DNA of 64,000 nucleotides, taken from positions 124,001 to 188,000 of the forward strand of contig NZ_MTIC01000003.1 of NCBI RefSeq assembly GCF_001999765.1, in the 5' to 3' direction. This DNA comes from Sinomonas mesophila. GTDB lineage: Bacteria > Actinomycetota > Actinomycetes > Actinomycetales > Micrococcaceae. Below the pieces are notes generated by a model. The model searched no databases. It had not been told where the DNA came from and worked only from the letters and a program-made list of their open reading frames with translations. This document shows, in pieces, positions 25,787-35,007 of this stretch. Made by a program: the position numbers and the translations under genes. How positions within the stretch are numbered: the first letter of the stretch is position 1; each line of letters starts with the position of its first letter.

Positions 25787-27325
25787 ATGGTGACCTACGT
25801 TGTCAGGCGACTCATCGCGGCCGCCTTCATCCTCCTCGGCGCCTCCTTCCTGGTCTACAACCTGACGGCGATCTCTGGAGACCCCCTTGAGGAGTTCCGG
25901 GCCAGCAGCGCCCCGAACGCGGCCCAGCTCATGCAGGCCCGCAGCGAGCTCCTCGACCTCGGCACGCCCGCCCCGATCCGGTATTTCAAATGGCTCGGCG
26001 GCGCGGCCCAGTGCCTCGTGCCCTTCGCCGCCAGATGCGACCTCGGGAAGAGCATCTCCGGCCAGCCCATCACGGAGGCCCTCGGCATTGCGCTCGTCCA
26101 GACGCTCACGCTCGTGACGGCGGCGACGGTCCTCGCAATCCTCATGGGCATCGCCCTCGGCATCGTCACGGCCCTGCGGCAGTACAGCGCGCTCGACTAC
26201 GGCGTGACGTTCATGGCCTTCCTCTTCTTCTCGCTGCCGATCTTCTGGGTCGCCGTCCTGCTCAAGGAGTACGGCGCCATCGGCTTCAACAACTTCCTGC
26301 GCGAGCCCGAGATCCCTTGGTACGTCGCGGCCGGCATCGGCGCCGTCGTCGGCCTCGCCGCCAGCATGGCGGTGGGCGGCGAGCCCAAGCGGCGCGCGAT
26401 CATCGGCGGCGGCGGCTTCGCGTTCGTGACCGCGCTGCTCATCCTTGCCTCGGTCACGCGCTGGTTCCGCTACCCCGGCCTCGGCCTCGCCGTCATCCTC
26501 CTCGCCGGCGTCGGCCTCGCGTTCGCCGTGGCGGTCCTCGTGGCCGGGCTGAACAACAGGCGCGCGCTCTACTCCGGGCTGGCCGCCGTCGCCGTCGGGC
26601 TCGTCGCCTACTTCCCGGTCCAGGGGCTGCTCAACCTCGCGACCCCCCTCATGATCCTCATCCTCGGGATCCTGACAGTCCTGGTCGGCATCGGGGTCGG
26701 CTGGGCGTTCGGCGGCTACGACCGCGGCCAGAACATGCGCGTCGGCGGCATCATGGCCTTCCTCGTCGGCGGCATGATCGTCCTCGACCGCTTCCTGCAG
26801 GCCTGGCCGGCCTACTTCGACAACGGCAAGATCCGCGGGCGCCCGATCGCAACGATCGGCGCGCAGACGCCCAACCTCGAGGGCGACTTCTGGATCAGAG
26901 GCATCGACTCGTTCACTCACCTCATCCTGCCGACGGTCGCGCTCATCCTCGTCTCGCTCGCGAGCTACACGCGGTTCACGCGCTCGTCGATGCTCGAGGT
27001 CATGAACATGGACTACATCCGCACGGCCCGCGCGAAGGGCGTGAGCGAGCGCGCCGTCGTCATGCGCCACGCGTTCCGCAACGCGCTCATCCCGATCGCG
27101 ACCGTCGTGGCCTTCGACATCGGCGCCCTCATCGGCGGCGCCGTCATCACGGAGACCGTGTTCGGCGTGCGGGGCATGGGCTTCATGTTCCTCGACGGGA
27201 TCTTCCACGTGGACCCCAACCCCGTCATGGGCGTCTTCCTGTGCGTCGCCGTCACCGCCATGGCGTTCAATCTCATGGCCGACCTCGCCTACTCGGCCCT
27301 CGATCCGCGCGTAAGGGTGAAGTGA
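25787..27325 (+). CDS. Peptide ABC transporter permease, DppB-like, with large membrane insertion
   Basis: A 512-residue permease. The N-terminal MVTYVVRRLIAAAFILLGASFLVYNL and the C-terminal half (LPTVALILVSLASYTRFTRSSMLEVMNMDYIRTARAKG with the EAA loop, ending DLAYSALDPRVRVK) are standard DppB/OppB. The usual protein is about 310-340 residues. Here residues of about 175-335 form an insertion with roughly six extra hydrophobic helices (for example GLGLAVILLAGVGLAFAVAV). The frame is intact and codon use unchanged, so it is not an assembly artefact on its face. It forms the translocation pore with the next gene. Confidence 0.9.
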   Translation: MVTYVVRRLIAAAFILLGASFLVYNLTAISGDPLEEFRASSAPNAAQLMQARSELLDLGTPAPIRYFKWLGGAAQCLVPFAARCDLGKSISGQPITEALGIALVQTLTLVTAATVLAILMGIALGIVTALRQYSALDYGVTFMAFLFFSLPIFWVAVLLKEYGAIGFNNFLREPEIPWYVAAGIGAVVGLAASMAVGGEPKRRAIIGGGGFAFVTALLILASVTRWFRYPGLGLAVILLAGVGLAFAVAVLVAGLNNRRALYSGLAAVAVGLVAYFPVQGLLNLATPLMILILGILTVLVGIGVGWAFGGYDRGQNMRVGGIMAFLVGGMIVLDRFLQAWPAYFDNGKIRGRPIATIGAQTPNLEGDFWIRGIDSFTHLILPTVALILVSLASYTRFTRSSMLEVMNMDYIRTARAKGVSERAVVMRHAFRNALIPIATVVAFDIGALIGGAVITETVFGVRGMGFMFLDGIFHVDPNPVMGVFLCVAVTAMAFNLMADLAYSALDPRVRVK

Positions 27326-27326
27326 C

Positions 27327-28523
27327 ATGTCCCAGCCAACCCCGCAGAACGAGCTGATCGCCGAGCGCGAGATCCTCGCCGAGCGCCCCGCCGCCGTCGC
27401 GCCGGCGGCCGGCGAGGCCAGGGGCCTGAGCCAGGGGCAGATCGTCCGCCGGCGCTTCTTCGGCCACACCGGGGCGCTCATCGGCCTTGTCGCGTTCGGG
27501 GCGATCGTCCTGCTCTCCTTCACGGCCGTCGGATGGGGGCCGATCCCGGGCTGGTGGAGGTTCAACCATGAGCAGGTCAGCCCGCTGGTCAACGACGGCC
27601 AGCCCACGCTCACGCTGTGGCCCCTCGCGGGCGGGGAGCACCCCTTCGGCCAGGACCGGATCGGCCGTGACCTCTTCGCCATGACGATGCGCGGGACACA
27701 GCAGTCCATCACCGTCATGTTCCTGATCGGGCTCGTGGCGGGCTTCATCGGTGTCGTCGTCGGCTCCCTCGCGGGCTACTTCCGCGGCTGGATGGAGACG
27801 GTGCTCATGCGGCTCACCGACGTCGTCATCATCATCCCCGCCCTGCTCCTCGCTGCCGTCATGTCCCGCACCGCCGGCCGGCGCGACGAGGGCAGCTGGT
27901 TCAGTTCCTTCGCCGCGGACAACGGAGTCGTGGTCCTGGGCATCTTCCTCGGCCTCGTGCTGTGGGTGGGCCTCGCGCGCCTCGTGCGTGGCGAGTTCCT
28001 CACGCTGCGCGAGCGCGAGTTCGTCGACGCCGCGCGGATCTCGGGGGCGTCCAACCTGCGGATCATCTTCAAGCACATCCTGCCCAACGCCGTGGGCGTC
28101 GTGATCGTCAACGTCACGCTCACGATGAGCGCCGCCATCCTCCTCGAGACCGCGCTGAGCTACCTCGGCGTGGGCGTCAAGGCGCCGGACACGTCCCTGG
28201 GCCTGCTCATCTCGCAGAACCAGGAGGCGTTCTCGACGAGGCCCTGGCTGTTCTGGTGGCCTGGCCTGTTCATCGTGCTCATCTGCCTCAGCATCAACTT
28301 CATCGGCGACGGCCTGCGCGACGCGTTCGACCCGCGGCAGAAGAAGTTCAACGCCAAGCGGGCCGTGGCGCGGGAGAGGTCCACGACGGCGGGTATCGCG
28401 GCGGCGGGGGCGACGACGGCGGTCGCCGCCCCAGGAGTCGCCGGCACCACCGCGGGCGGAGACACCCCCGCGGGATCCGTGACCCCGGAGGGGCCCACGG
28501 GCGGCCCGGAGGGACAGGGCTGA
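27327..28523 (+). CDS. Peptide ABC transporter permease, DppC-like (operon 1)
   Basis: A 398-residue permease one base downstream of the DppB-like gene. A long hydrophilic N-terminus precedes the first helix (ALIGLVAFGAIVLLSFTAV). GQDRIGRDLFAMTMRGTQQSI is the typical DppC start of the transmembrane core, and EFVDAARISGASNLRIIFKHILPN is the EAA loop that contacts the ATPase. The last 60 residues are an Ala/Gly/Thr-rich, probably disordered tail not found in most DppC proteins. The operon is then interrupted by a gene on the other strand. Confidence 0.92.
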   Translation: MSQPTPQNELIAEREILAERPAAVAPAAGEARGLSQGQIVRRRFFGHTGALIGLVAFGAIVLLSFTAVGWGPIPGWWRFNHEQVSPLVNDGQPTLTLWPLAGGEHPFGQDRIGRDLFAMTMRGTQQSITVMFLIGLVAGFIGVVVGSLAGYFRGWMETVLMRLTDVVIIIPALLLAAVMSRTAGRRDEGSWFSSFAADNGVVVLGIFLGLVLWVGLARLVRGEFLTLREREFVDAARISGASNLRIIFKHILPNAVGVVIVNVTLTMSAAILLETALSYLGVGVKAPDTSLGLLISQNQEAFSTRPWLFWWPGLFIVLICLSINFIGDGLRDAFDPRQKKFNAKRAVARERSTTAGIAAAGATTAVAAPGVAGTTAGGDTPAGSVTPEGPTGGPEGQG

Positions 28524-28555
28524 TGCCCGGGCTCTGTGTGCCGGGGATCGGCGCG

Positions 28556-29185
28556 TCAGGCCACGCTGAGCGTGACCACGGTCGCCGCTGCGAGCACGAG
28601 CGTCCCCACGAGCTCGGGCCACGCGGTGCGCTTCGCGATGGGCGTCTCGCGGGTGCGGCCCGCATGGGCGAGTCCGGAGGCGAGGGCGTCCGCCCAGCGG
28701 GTGCGCACGAGGGCTGCCGCCTGCCCGGAGTCCGTATGCCTGAGGTCGCCCGGCCGGACGGAGCGCGCCGGGCCGTAGGTGGTTTCCGGCAGCCCGTCGA
28801 GGTGCTCGGGCCGCGCGTTGCGGGCGCCCCAGACCCCGGGGGCCGGCGCGGCCCAGGCCGTGAAGCGGCCGTGATCCGTGATGAGCGTGAGGGCATACTT
28901 CGTGTCGACGTGCGCGAGGGCATCCCACGGGACCCCCACGCTGCGGAACGGATTGCGCAGCTCGACCCCGGCGTCGCTCACGAGGACCCCGGGGCGCCAG
29001 AACAGCACCCAGCCGCCCGCGGCGAGCAGCGCGAGCGGCGCGGCGAAGCGCAGCCCCGCGAGGCCCGCCGTCGTGAGCGTGACGGCGAGCCCGAACCCGG
29101 CCATGCCCCAGGTGAGCCACGCGAGCGCGCGGCTGCTGCGCGCGGTGAACGACTCGATGCGGCCGGTGTGGCTCAGGGCATGCAT
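28556..29185 (-). CDS. PH-domain-like membrane protein (antiparallel within the operon)
   Basis: A 209-residue protein with two adjacent N-terminal membrane helices (LAWLTWGMAGFGLAVTLTTAGL and FAAPLALLAAGGWVLFW). A bacterial PH-like domain follows (VLVSDAGVELRNPFRSVGVPWDALAHVDTKYALTLITDHGRFTAWAAPAPG), and a final C-terminal helix. Similar actinobacterial proteins are known as PH-domain (bPH6-type) proteins with unclear function. ATG 29185 was chosen over an upstream start because GGGGG precedes it and upstream codons look non-coding. It is antiparallel to, and sits between, the permease and ATPase genes of the peptide operon. Confidence 0.72.
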   Translation of the reverse strand: MHALSHTGRIESFTARSSRALAWLTWGMAGFGLAVTLTTAGLAGLRFAAPLALLAAGGWVLFWRPGVLVSDAGVELRNPFRSVGVPWDALAHVDTKYALTLITDHGRFTAWAAPAPGVWGARNARPEHLDGLPETTYGPARSVRPGDLRHTDSGQAAALVRTRWADALASGLAHAGRTRETPIAKRTAWPELVGTLVLAAATVVTLSVA

Positions 29186-29271
29186 GCCCCCATGAAACAG
29201 GATTCGCCCGGGTACGGGAAACGCTGCCAACGCGGCTGTACCCCGACAGCGGCGACGCACGGGAGGACGGT

Positions 29272-31146
29272 GTGACGATGGCGGAGAACCTCGGATGGGC
29301 GGGCGGCCCGCGGCGGCGAGCGGCCGGGAGCGGTGCGGGGCAGCGGATCGGTGCCCCTCTCGTGAAGGGCGAGCCGGTGCTCGAGGTCCGCGGCCTGAGC
29401 GTGGACTTCGGCGTCGAGAAGGAGTGGATCCCGGCCGCGATCGGTCTCGACTACGAGGTCCGGGCGGGCGAGGTCCTCGCGATCGTCGGCGAGTCCGGGT
29501 CCGGCAAGTCGGCGAGCTCGATGGCCCTCCTGGGCCTGCTGCCCTCCAACAGCCGTGTGTCGGGGAGCGTGCGCCTCGCGGGCCAGGAGCTCCTCGGCCG
29601 GGACCAGAGCCGCGTCCGGCAGGCGCGCGGCAAGGATGTCGCCGTGATCTTCCAGGAGCCCATGACGGCGCTCAACCCGGTGTACACGATCGGGAACCAG
29701 ATCGTAGAGACTGTCCGGCTGCACAACGAGGTCTCGCCGGACGAGGCGAAGGAGCGGGCCCTGCGGATGCTCGAGCTCGTCGAGCTGCCTGACCCCGGGA
29801 AGGCGTTCAGGTCCTACCCGCACCAGCTCTCCGGGGGCCAGCGCCAGCGCGCCATGATCGCCCAGTCGCTCTCCTGCGACCCCAAGCTGCTCATCGCGGA
29901 CGAGCCGACGACGGCCCTCGACGTGACCGTTCAGGCCGAGATCCTCGACCTCATGCGCCACCTCAAGGACAAGCTGAACTCGGCGGTCATCCTCATCACG
30001 CACGACATGGGCGTCGTCGCGGACCTCGCCGACCGGATCGCCGTCATGCGCAGGGGAGTCATCGTCGAGACGGGCACGGCGGAGCAGGTCTTCGCCGCGC
30101 CCCGGCACGAGTACACGCAGGCCCTCCTCGCCGCCGTCCCGCACCTCGGGCAGGGCAGCGAGGCCGACGCCGACGTCGACATCACCGCCGCGCTCGCCTC
30201 GGTGACCGGCGTCGAGCTCGAGGCGGTCGACGCCGACGAGCTGGCCGCGCGGGAGCGCGAGAACGAGTCGGCACTCGCCGCCATCAAGGCCGCGCAGGGG
30301 AGGCAGGGGACGCCGGTGCTCGAGCTGCGCGACGTCGCGATCGAGTACCCCAGGCAGGGGCGCGTGCCCGCGTTCCGTGCCGTCGAGGGCGCGAGCCTCA
30401 CGGTCTACCCCGGGCAGGTCGTGGGGCTCGTGGGCGAGTCGGGCTCGGGCAAGACGACGATCGGCCGGGCCGCCGTCGGCTTGCTCGACGTCGCCGAGGG
30501 CTCGCTCAAGCTCGTGGGCACTGAGATCTCGGGCCTCAGGCGGAACTCGCGTGAGCTGCACGCGCTGCGGCGGAGCGTCGGGATGGTGTTCCAGGACCCG
30601 TCGTCGTCCCTCAACCCGCGGCTGCCGATCGGCGAGTCGATCGGCGAGCCCATGCACCTCGCGGGCGTCGCGAAGGGGGCGGCCCTGCAGCAGCGCGTCG
30701 AGACGCTCCTCGACCAGGTCGAGCTTCCGCGCTCGTACCGCAACCGCTACCCGCATGAGCTCTCCGGCGGGCAGAAGCAGCGCGTCGGGATCGCGCGGGC
30801 GCTCGCCCTCGAGCCCAAGCTGATGGTGGCCGACGAGCCGACCTCCGCCCTCGACGTCTCTGTCCAAGCCAAGGTCCTCGAGCTCTTCCAGGGACTCCAG
30901 CGGGAGCTCGGCTTCGCGTGCCTCTTCGTCACGCACGACCTGGCCGTCGTGGACGTCCTCGCCGACCACATCTGCGTCATGCAGCATGGGCGCATTGTCG
31001 AGCAGGGCCTGCGCGATGCGATCCTGCGGAACCCACAGGAGCCCTACACCCAGCGACTCCTCGCGGCCGTCCCGCTGCCCGACCCGCAGAAGCAGCGCGA
31101 GCGCCGGGAGCTGCGCGAGCTGCTCGCTGCGAGCGGCATCGAGTGA
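29272..31146 (+). CDS. Peptide ABC transporter, fused DppD-DppF ATPase (operon 1)
   Basis: A 624-residue protein with two complete ABC ATPase domains in tandem. Domain 1 has GESGSGKS (about residues 73-80), [15 protein letters not shown] and [10 protein letters not shown]. Domain 2 has GESGSGKT (about 388-395), [15 protein letters not shown] and [10 protein letters not shown], and ends with the oligopeptide-transporter tail ([16 protein letters not shown]). It replaces separate DppD and DppF and powers the transporter encoded upstream. GGGAGGA lies just before GTG 29272; ATG 29278 is an alternative. Because of the antiparallel gene upstream, it probably needs its own promoter between 29186 and 29271. 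Confidence 0.93.
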   Translation: MTMAENLGWAGGPRRRAAGSGAGQRIGAPLVKGEPVLEVRGLSVDFGVEKEWIPAAIGLDYEVRAGEVLAIVGESGSGKSASSMALLGLLPSNSRVSGSVRLAGQELLGRDQSRVRQARGKDVAVIFQEPMTALNPVYTIGNQIVETVRLHNEVSPDEAKERALRMLELVELPDPGKAFRSYPHQLSGGQRQRAMIAQSLSCDPKLLIADEPTTALDVTVQAEILDLMRHLKDKLNSAVILITHDMGVVADLADRIAVMRRGVIVETGTAEQVFAAPRHEYTQALLAAVPHLGQGSEADADVDITAALASVTGVELEAVDADELAARERENESALAAIKAAQGRQGTPVLELRDVAIEYPRQGRVPAFRAVEGASLTVYPGQVVGLVGESGSGKTTIGRAAVGLLDVAEGSLKLVGTEISGLRRNSRELHALRRSVGMVFQDPSSSLNPRLPIGESIGEPMHLAGVAKGAALQQRVETLLDQVELPRSYRNRYPHELSGGQKQRVGIARALALEPKLMVADEPTSALDVSVQAKVLELFQGLQRELGFACLFVTHDLAVVDVLADHICVMQHGRIVEQGLRDAILRNPQEPYTQRLLAAVPLPDPQKQRERRELRELLAASGIE

Positions 31147-31225
31147 CCGCGCGGCGTAAATCGCACCTTATACCAAATCAGATCACGTTTTGGCAAATTT
31201 TTCCTTCACTATTCCGAATTGTGAC

Positions 31226-31231
31226 TAGGCT
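31226..31231 (+). promoter_or_regulatory. -10 element of peptide transporter operon 2
   Basis: TAGGCT lies in an A/T-rich stretch (31158-31245) unlike its surroundings and 104 nt before the binding-protein ATG. Operon 1 has the same hexamer 105 nt before its ATG. No clear -35 was found. Confidence 0.55.
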
Positions 31232-31329
31232 GTCAGCTAGTGGGCTGCGTTACAGGGCCAAGCGCTGTCGTTGCCCCCGGGCTCCTGCGTCGGGCCGGGG
31301 TCCGCACCATCAGCTAAGGAGGATTCGGG

Positions 31330-33015
31330 ATGCGTCACTCGCGCATTTCCAAGGCCTTGGGCGCAGCAGCGGCCCTCGCGCTTGCCGTGAGCGCATGCGC
31401 CCCTGGGGGTGGGACACCGGGCGGCACCGAGGCGCCGGTCGACCCCAACAAGGTCATCTCGGCCTACAGCAACGAGCCCCAGAACCCGCTCCTGCCGGCC
31501 AACACGAACGAGGTCTACGGCGGCCGCGTCGTCGAGCTCCTCTTCGAGGGCCTGCGGGCCTACGACCCCAACGGAAAGCCGGTCAACGCGCTCGCGGAGA
31601 GCATAGAGACGACCGACTCGCAGCACTGGACCATCAAGGTCAAGCAGGGCGCCACGTTCACCAACGGTGAGGCCATCACCGCCAAGACCTTCGTGGACTC
31701 GTGGAACTTCGCCGCGCTGAGCACCAACCTCCAGAACAACAGCTTCTTCTTCGAGTCCATCGAGGGCTACCCGGAGGTCAGTGCCGTCACCAAGACGACC
31801 GATGCGGAAGGGAAGACGACCAGCACTCCGGCGCCGACGGCGCAGACCATGTCGGGGCTCGTCGCCAAGGACGACCAGACCCTCGAGGTGACGCTGCTCC
31901 AGCCCGAGGCCGACTGGTCCCTCCGGCTCGGCTACTCGGCCTTCTACCCGCTTCCGTCGGCGGCCCTCGCGGACCCGAAGGCGTATGGCGAGAACCCGGT
32001 CGGCAACGGCCCGTACATGATGGCCAAAGAGACCGGTTCGTGGGTCCATGACCAGTCGATCTCCCTCGTGAAGAATCCTGACTACGAGGGTCCCCGAAAG
32101 GCCAAGAACGGGGGCGTGACGTTCAAGTTCTACACGGACCCCGGCCCTGCCTACACCGACCTCCAGGCCGACAACCTCGACGTGTCCGACGTCCTGCCGT
32201 CGAACGCGCTCAAGACGTACACGACGGACTTCCCCGACCGGAACGCGACCAAGCCGACCGCCACGAACTCGACCCTGAACATCCCGGGCTACAACCCGAA
32301 CTTCCAGGGCGAGGCTGGCAAGCTCCGGCGTCAGGCGCTCTCGCACGCCATCAACCGCGAGGAGATCGCCAAGGTGGTCTTCAACGGGACCCGCACACCG
32401 GCCAAGGCGTACGTTCCGCCGGTCATCGAGGGGTTCAAGGCGGATGTCCCCGGCAGCGAAGTCCTCACCTACGACCCGGCCAAGGCCAAGGACCTATGGG
32501 CCCAGGCCGAGGCGATCCAGCCGTACGACGCCTCCAAGCCGATCCTGATCGCCTCGAACACGGATGGCGGCAACAAGGAATGGGTCGACGCGGTGTCCAA
32601 CAACTTCAAGAACAACCTGGGCATCCAAGCGGAGATCCAGCCGTTCGCGAAGTTCGCCGAGGTGCTCGACCTGCGCAAGACGCAGAGCCTCGTCAGCCTC
32701 ACGCGCGCCGGATGGCAGGGCGACTACCCGTCGATGTACAACTTCCTGGGTCCCGTCTGGGCCACCGACGCCTCGTCGAACTACGAGAAGTACTCGAACC
32801 CTGAATTCGACAGGCTCCTGAGGGAGGGCCTCACCTCCGACACCACGGAAGGGGCCAACGCCAAGTTCAACCAGGCCCAGGAAATCCTCTTCGAGGATCT
32901 CCCCGGGCTCCCGCTGTGGGACCAGAACCGGGCTATCGTCTGGAGCAACAACGTGATCAAGGCCGAGACCGGCTGGAACGGCGCGATCCGCTACTTCGAC
33001 ATCGAGGCGAAGTGA
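31330..33015 (+). CDS. Oligopeptide ABC transporter, substrate-binding lipoprotein (operon 2)
   Basis: A 561-residue OppA/DppA-type lipoprotein with lipobox VSAC (Cys23). The family-5 binding domain follows (SAYSNEPQNPLLPANTNEVY, VKQGATFTNGEAITAKTFVD, GYNPNFQGEAGKLRRQALSHAINREEIAKVVFNG, ending LPLWDQNRAIVWS). The strong AAGGAGGA site is 7 nt before the ATG. The signal peptide mirrors that of the operon 1 protein, but the mature domain is clearly different, closer to OppA proteins that bind oligopeptides. A hairpin follows the stop codon. Confidence 0.93.
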   Translation: MRHSRISKALGAAAALALAVSACAPGGGTPGGTEAPVDPNKVISAYSNEPQNPLLPANTNEVYGGRVVELLFEGLRAYDPNGKPVNALAESIETTDSQHWTIKVKQGATFTNGEAITAKTFVDSWNFAALSTNLQNNSFFFESIEGYPEVSAVTKTTDAEGKTTSTPAPTAQTMSGLVAKDDQTLEVTLLQPEADWSLRLGYSAFYPLPSAALADPKAYGENPVGNGPYMMAKETGSWVHDQSISLVKNPDYEGPRKAKNGGVTFKFYTDPGPAYTDLQADNLDVSDVLPSNALKTYTTDFPDRNATKPTATNSTLNIPGYNPNFQGEAGKLRRQALSHAINREEIAKVVFNGTRTPAKAYVPPVIEGFKADVPGSEVLTYDPAKAKDLWAQAEAIQPYDASKPILIASNTDGGNKEWVDAVSNNFKNNLGIQAEIQPFAKFAEVLDLRKTQSLVSLTRAGWQGDYPSMYNFLGPVWATDASSNYEKYSNPEFDRLLREGLTSDTTEGANAKFNQAQEILFEDLPGLPLWDQNRAIVWSNNVIKAETGWNGAIRYFDIEAK

Positions 33016-33043
33016 CGCGGTGCTGACGTCCTCCATCGCGGCG

Positions 33044-33070
33044 GAGGGCCCGGCCACGTGCCGGGCCCTC
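33044..33070 (+). terminator. Intercistronic hairpin after second binding-protein gene
   Basis: A perfect 11-bp inverted repeat (GAGGGCCCGGC at 33044-33054, complement at 33060-33070, 5-nt loop) sits 29 nt after the binding-protein stop and before the permease gene, in the same place as the hairpin in operon 1. Confidence 0.75.
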
Positions 33071-33137
33071 GGTCGCTCGCCCAGGGAAGGCTCAGTCTGA
33101 TGGCAGGCCACTGTGCCCGGAGCGCACGAGCGCAGCG

Positions 33138-34067
33138 ATGATCCGCTACATCGTCCGTAGGCTCCTGCAGGTGATTCCGGTGTTCCTCGGAACCACGCTC
33201 CTCGTCTACTTCATGGTCTTCGCGCTGCCGGGGGACCCGATCGCGGCGCTCTTCGGCGACCGGCAGCCGCCGCAGAGCGTTATCGACGCCCTGCGGGCGC
33301 AGTACAACCTCGACCAGCCGTTCATCGTCCAGTACGGGATCTTCCTCAAGAACCTGTTCACGCTGAACCTCGGGGTCGACTTCACGCAGCAGCCGATCGC
33401 CGCGACCCTCGCCCGGATCTTCCCCGTCACGGCGATGCTCGCGGTCGAGGCACTCGCGATCCAGGCCATCTTCGGTGTGGCCTTCGGCCTCGTGGCCGGC
33501 CTGCGGCGCGGGAAGCTCTTCGACTCGACGGTGCTCGTGGCCTCCCTCGTCGTCATCGCCGTCCCCACCTTCGTGCTCGGCTTCGTCTTCCAGCTCGTCT
33601 TCGGCGTGTATCTCGGCTGGGCCAAGCCTACGGTCGGCGCGCAGGCGGGCTGGGGCGACCTCCTCCTGCCCGCGGTGGTGCTCGGGCTCGTCTCCTTCGC
33701 GTATGTCCTGCGCCTCACTCGCGCCTCGGTCACCGAGAACATGAACGCGGACTATGTCCGCACGGCCACGGCCAAGGGGCTCTCGCGCCCGCGCGTCGTC
33801 CTGGCCCACATCCTGCGGAACTCGATGATCCCCGTGGTGACCTACCTGGGCGCCAACCTCGGCGGGCTCATGGGCGGGGCGATCGTCACCGAGGGCATCT
33901 TCAACGTCCCCGGCGTGGGCAACAAGCTCTATCAGGCCACCCTGCGCGGAGAAGGTCCCACGATCGTGGCGATCGTGAGCATCCTCGTGCTGGTGTTCGT
34001 CCTCGCGAACCTGCTCGTCGACCTCCTCTACGCCTGGCTCGACCCGAGGATCCGCTATGAAGCCTGA
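33138..34067 (+). CDS. Oligopeptide ABC transporter permease, OppB-like (operon 2)
   Basis: A 309-residue permease of standard length with about six membrane helices. It starts with MIRYIVRRLLQVIPVFLGTTLLVYFMVFALPGDP-type sequence, contains the EAA loop (NMNADYVRTATAKGLSRPRVVLAHILRN) and ends VDLLYAWLDPRIRYE. It contrasts with the inflated DppB of operon 1, which carries about 160 extra residues. It pairs with the OppC-like protein whose gene overlaps its end by 11 bp. The partner binding protein and fused ATPase flank the pair. Confidence 0.94.
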   Translation: MIRYIVRRLLQVIPVFLGTTLLVYFMVFALPGDPIAALFGDRQPPQSVIDALRAQYNLDQPFIVQYGIFLKNLFTLNLGVDFTQQPIAATLARIFPVTAMLAVEALAIQAIFGVAFGLVAGLRRGKLFDSTVLVASLVVIAVPTFVLGFVFQLVFGVYLGWAKPTVGAQAGWGDLLLPAVVLGLVSFAYVLRLTRASVTENMNADYVRTATAKGLSRPRVVLAHILRNSMIPVVTYLGANLGGLMGGAIVTEGIFNVPGVGNKLYQATLRGEGPTIVAIVSILVLVFVLANLLVDLLYAWLDPRIRYEA

Positions 34068-35007
34068 ACGCACCGAGGGCCACTACGTGGCGCCGCTCGA
34101 GGAGACGGCCCTCGAGGCCACCGACACGCTCCGCGTCGAGGAGGCCCCCCTGAGCCTGTGGGCCGACGCCTGGCGCAAGCTCCGCCGTCGGCCGCTGTTC
34201 ATCGTCTCCTCGATCATGATCCTCGCGCTCATCTTCATCGCCCTGTTCCCGGGAGTCTTCACCCAGGTCCCGCCCAACAACGAGTGCCTGCTGGCCAACT
34301 CCGAGGCTGGCCCGCGGGAGGGCCATCCCTTCGGATTCACCTTCCAGGGGTGCGATCTGTTCTCGAGGGTCATCCACGGGACGCAGGCATCCCTCTCCGT
34401 GGGCATCCTCGCCGTCCTGTGCGTCCTGGTCATCGGCGTGACCTTCGGTGCGCTCGCGGGCTACTACGGGGGGTGGCTCGACGCCGTCCTCGCCCGCCTC
34501 GGCGACATCTTCTTCGCCCTTCCGCTCATCCTCGGCGCGCTGGTCATCACCCAGCTGCCGTTCTTCCGCGAGAACAAGAGCGTATGGACGGTGGTCGTCG
34601 TCATCGCGATGCTCGCCTGGCCGCAGATGGCCCGCATCACGAGGGGTGCCGTCATCGAGGTGCGCAACGCGGACTTCGTCACCGCGGCCCGCTCCCTGGG
34701 CGTCTCGAGGTTCGGCGCGCTCATGCGCCACGTGCTGCCCAATGCGCTGGCCCCGGTGATCGTCCTGGCCACCCTGGAGCTCGGCGTCTTCATCGTCACC
34801 GAGGCGACCCTGTCGTTCCTGGGCATCGGGGTCCCTGAGTCCGTCATGTCGTGGGGGCATGACATCGCGGCCGCCCAGGTCTCGATCAGGACCAACCCGA
34901 TGATCCTCATCTACCCGTCCATTGCGCTCTCCCTCTGCGTCCTGAGCTTCATCATGCTGGGGGACGCGCTGCGCGACGCCCTCGACCCGAAGAGCAGGGA
35001 GCGATGA
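34057..35007 (+). CDS. Oligopeptide ABC transporter permease, OppC-like (operon 2)
   Basis: A 316-residue permease. A 40-residue cytoplasmic N-terminus is followed by a first helix (LFIVSSIMILALIFIALFPG), a large extracytoplasmic loop with two cysteines (NNECLL and FQGCDLF), possibly a disulfide, and five more helices. The EAA loop is NADFVTAARSLGVSRFGALMRHVLPN. The conserved end is GDALRDALDPKSRE. It overlaps both neighbours (11 bp with OppB, 4 bp with the ATPase), indicating tight translational coupling in one operon. Confidence 0.94.
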   Translation: MKPERTEGHYVAPLEETALEATDTLRVEEAPLSLWADAWRKLRRRPLFIVSSIMILALIFIALFPGVFTQVPPNNECLLANSEAGPREGHPFGFTFQGCDLFSRVIHGTQASLSVGILAVLCVLVIGVTFGALAGYYGGWLDAVLARLGDIFFALPLILGALVITQLPFFRENKSVWTVVVVIAMLAWPQMARITRGAVIEVRNADFVTAARSLGVSRFGALMRHVLPNALAPVIVLATLELGVFIVTEATLSFLGIGVPESVMSWGHDIAAAQVSIRTNPMILIYPSIALSLCVLSFIMLGDALRDALDPKSRER

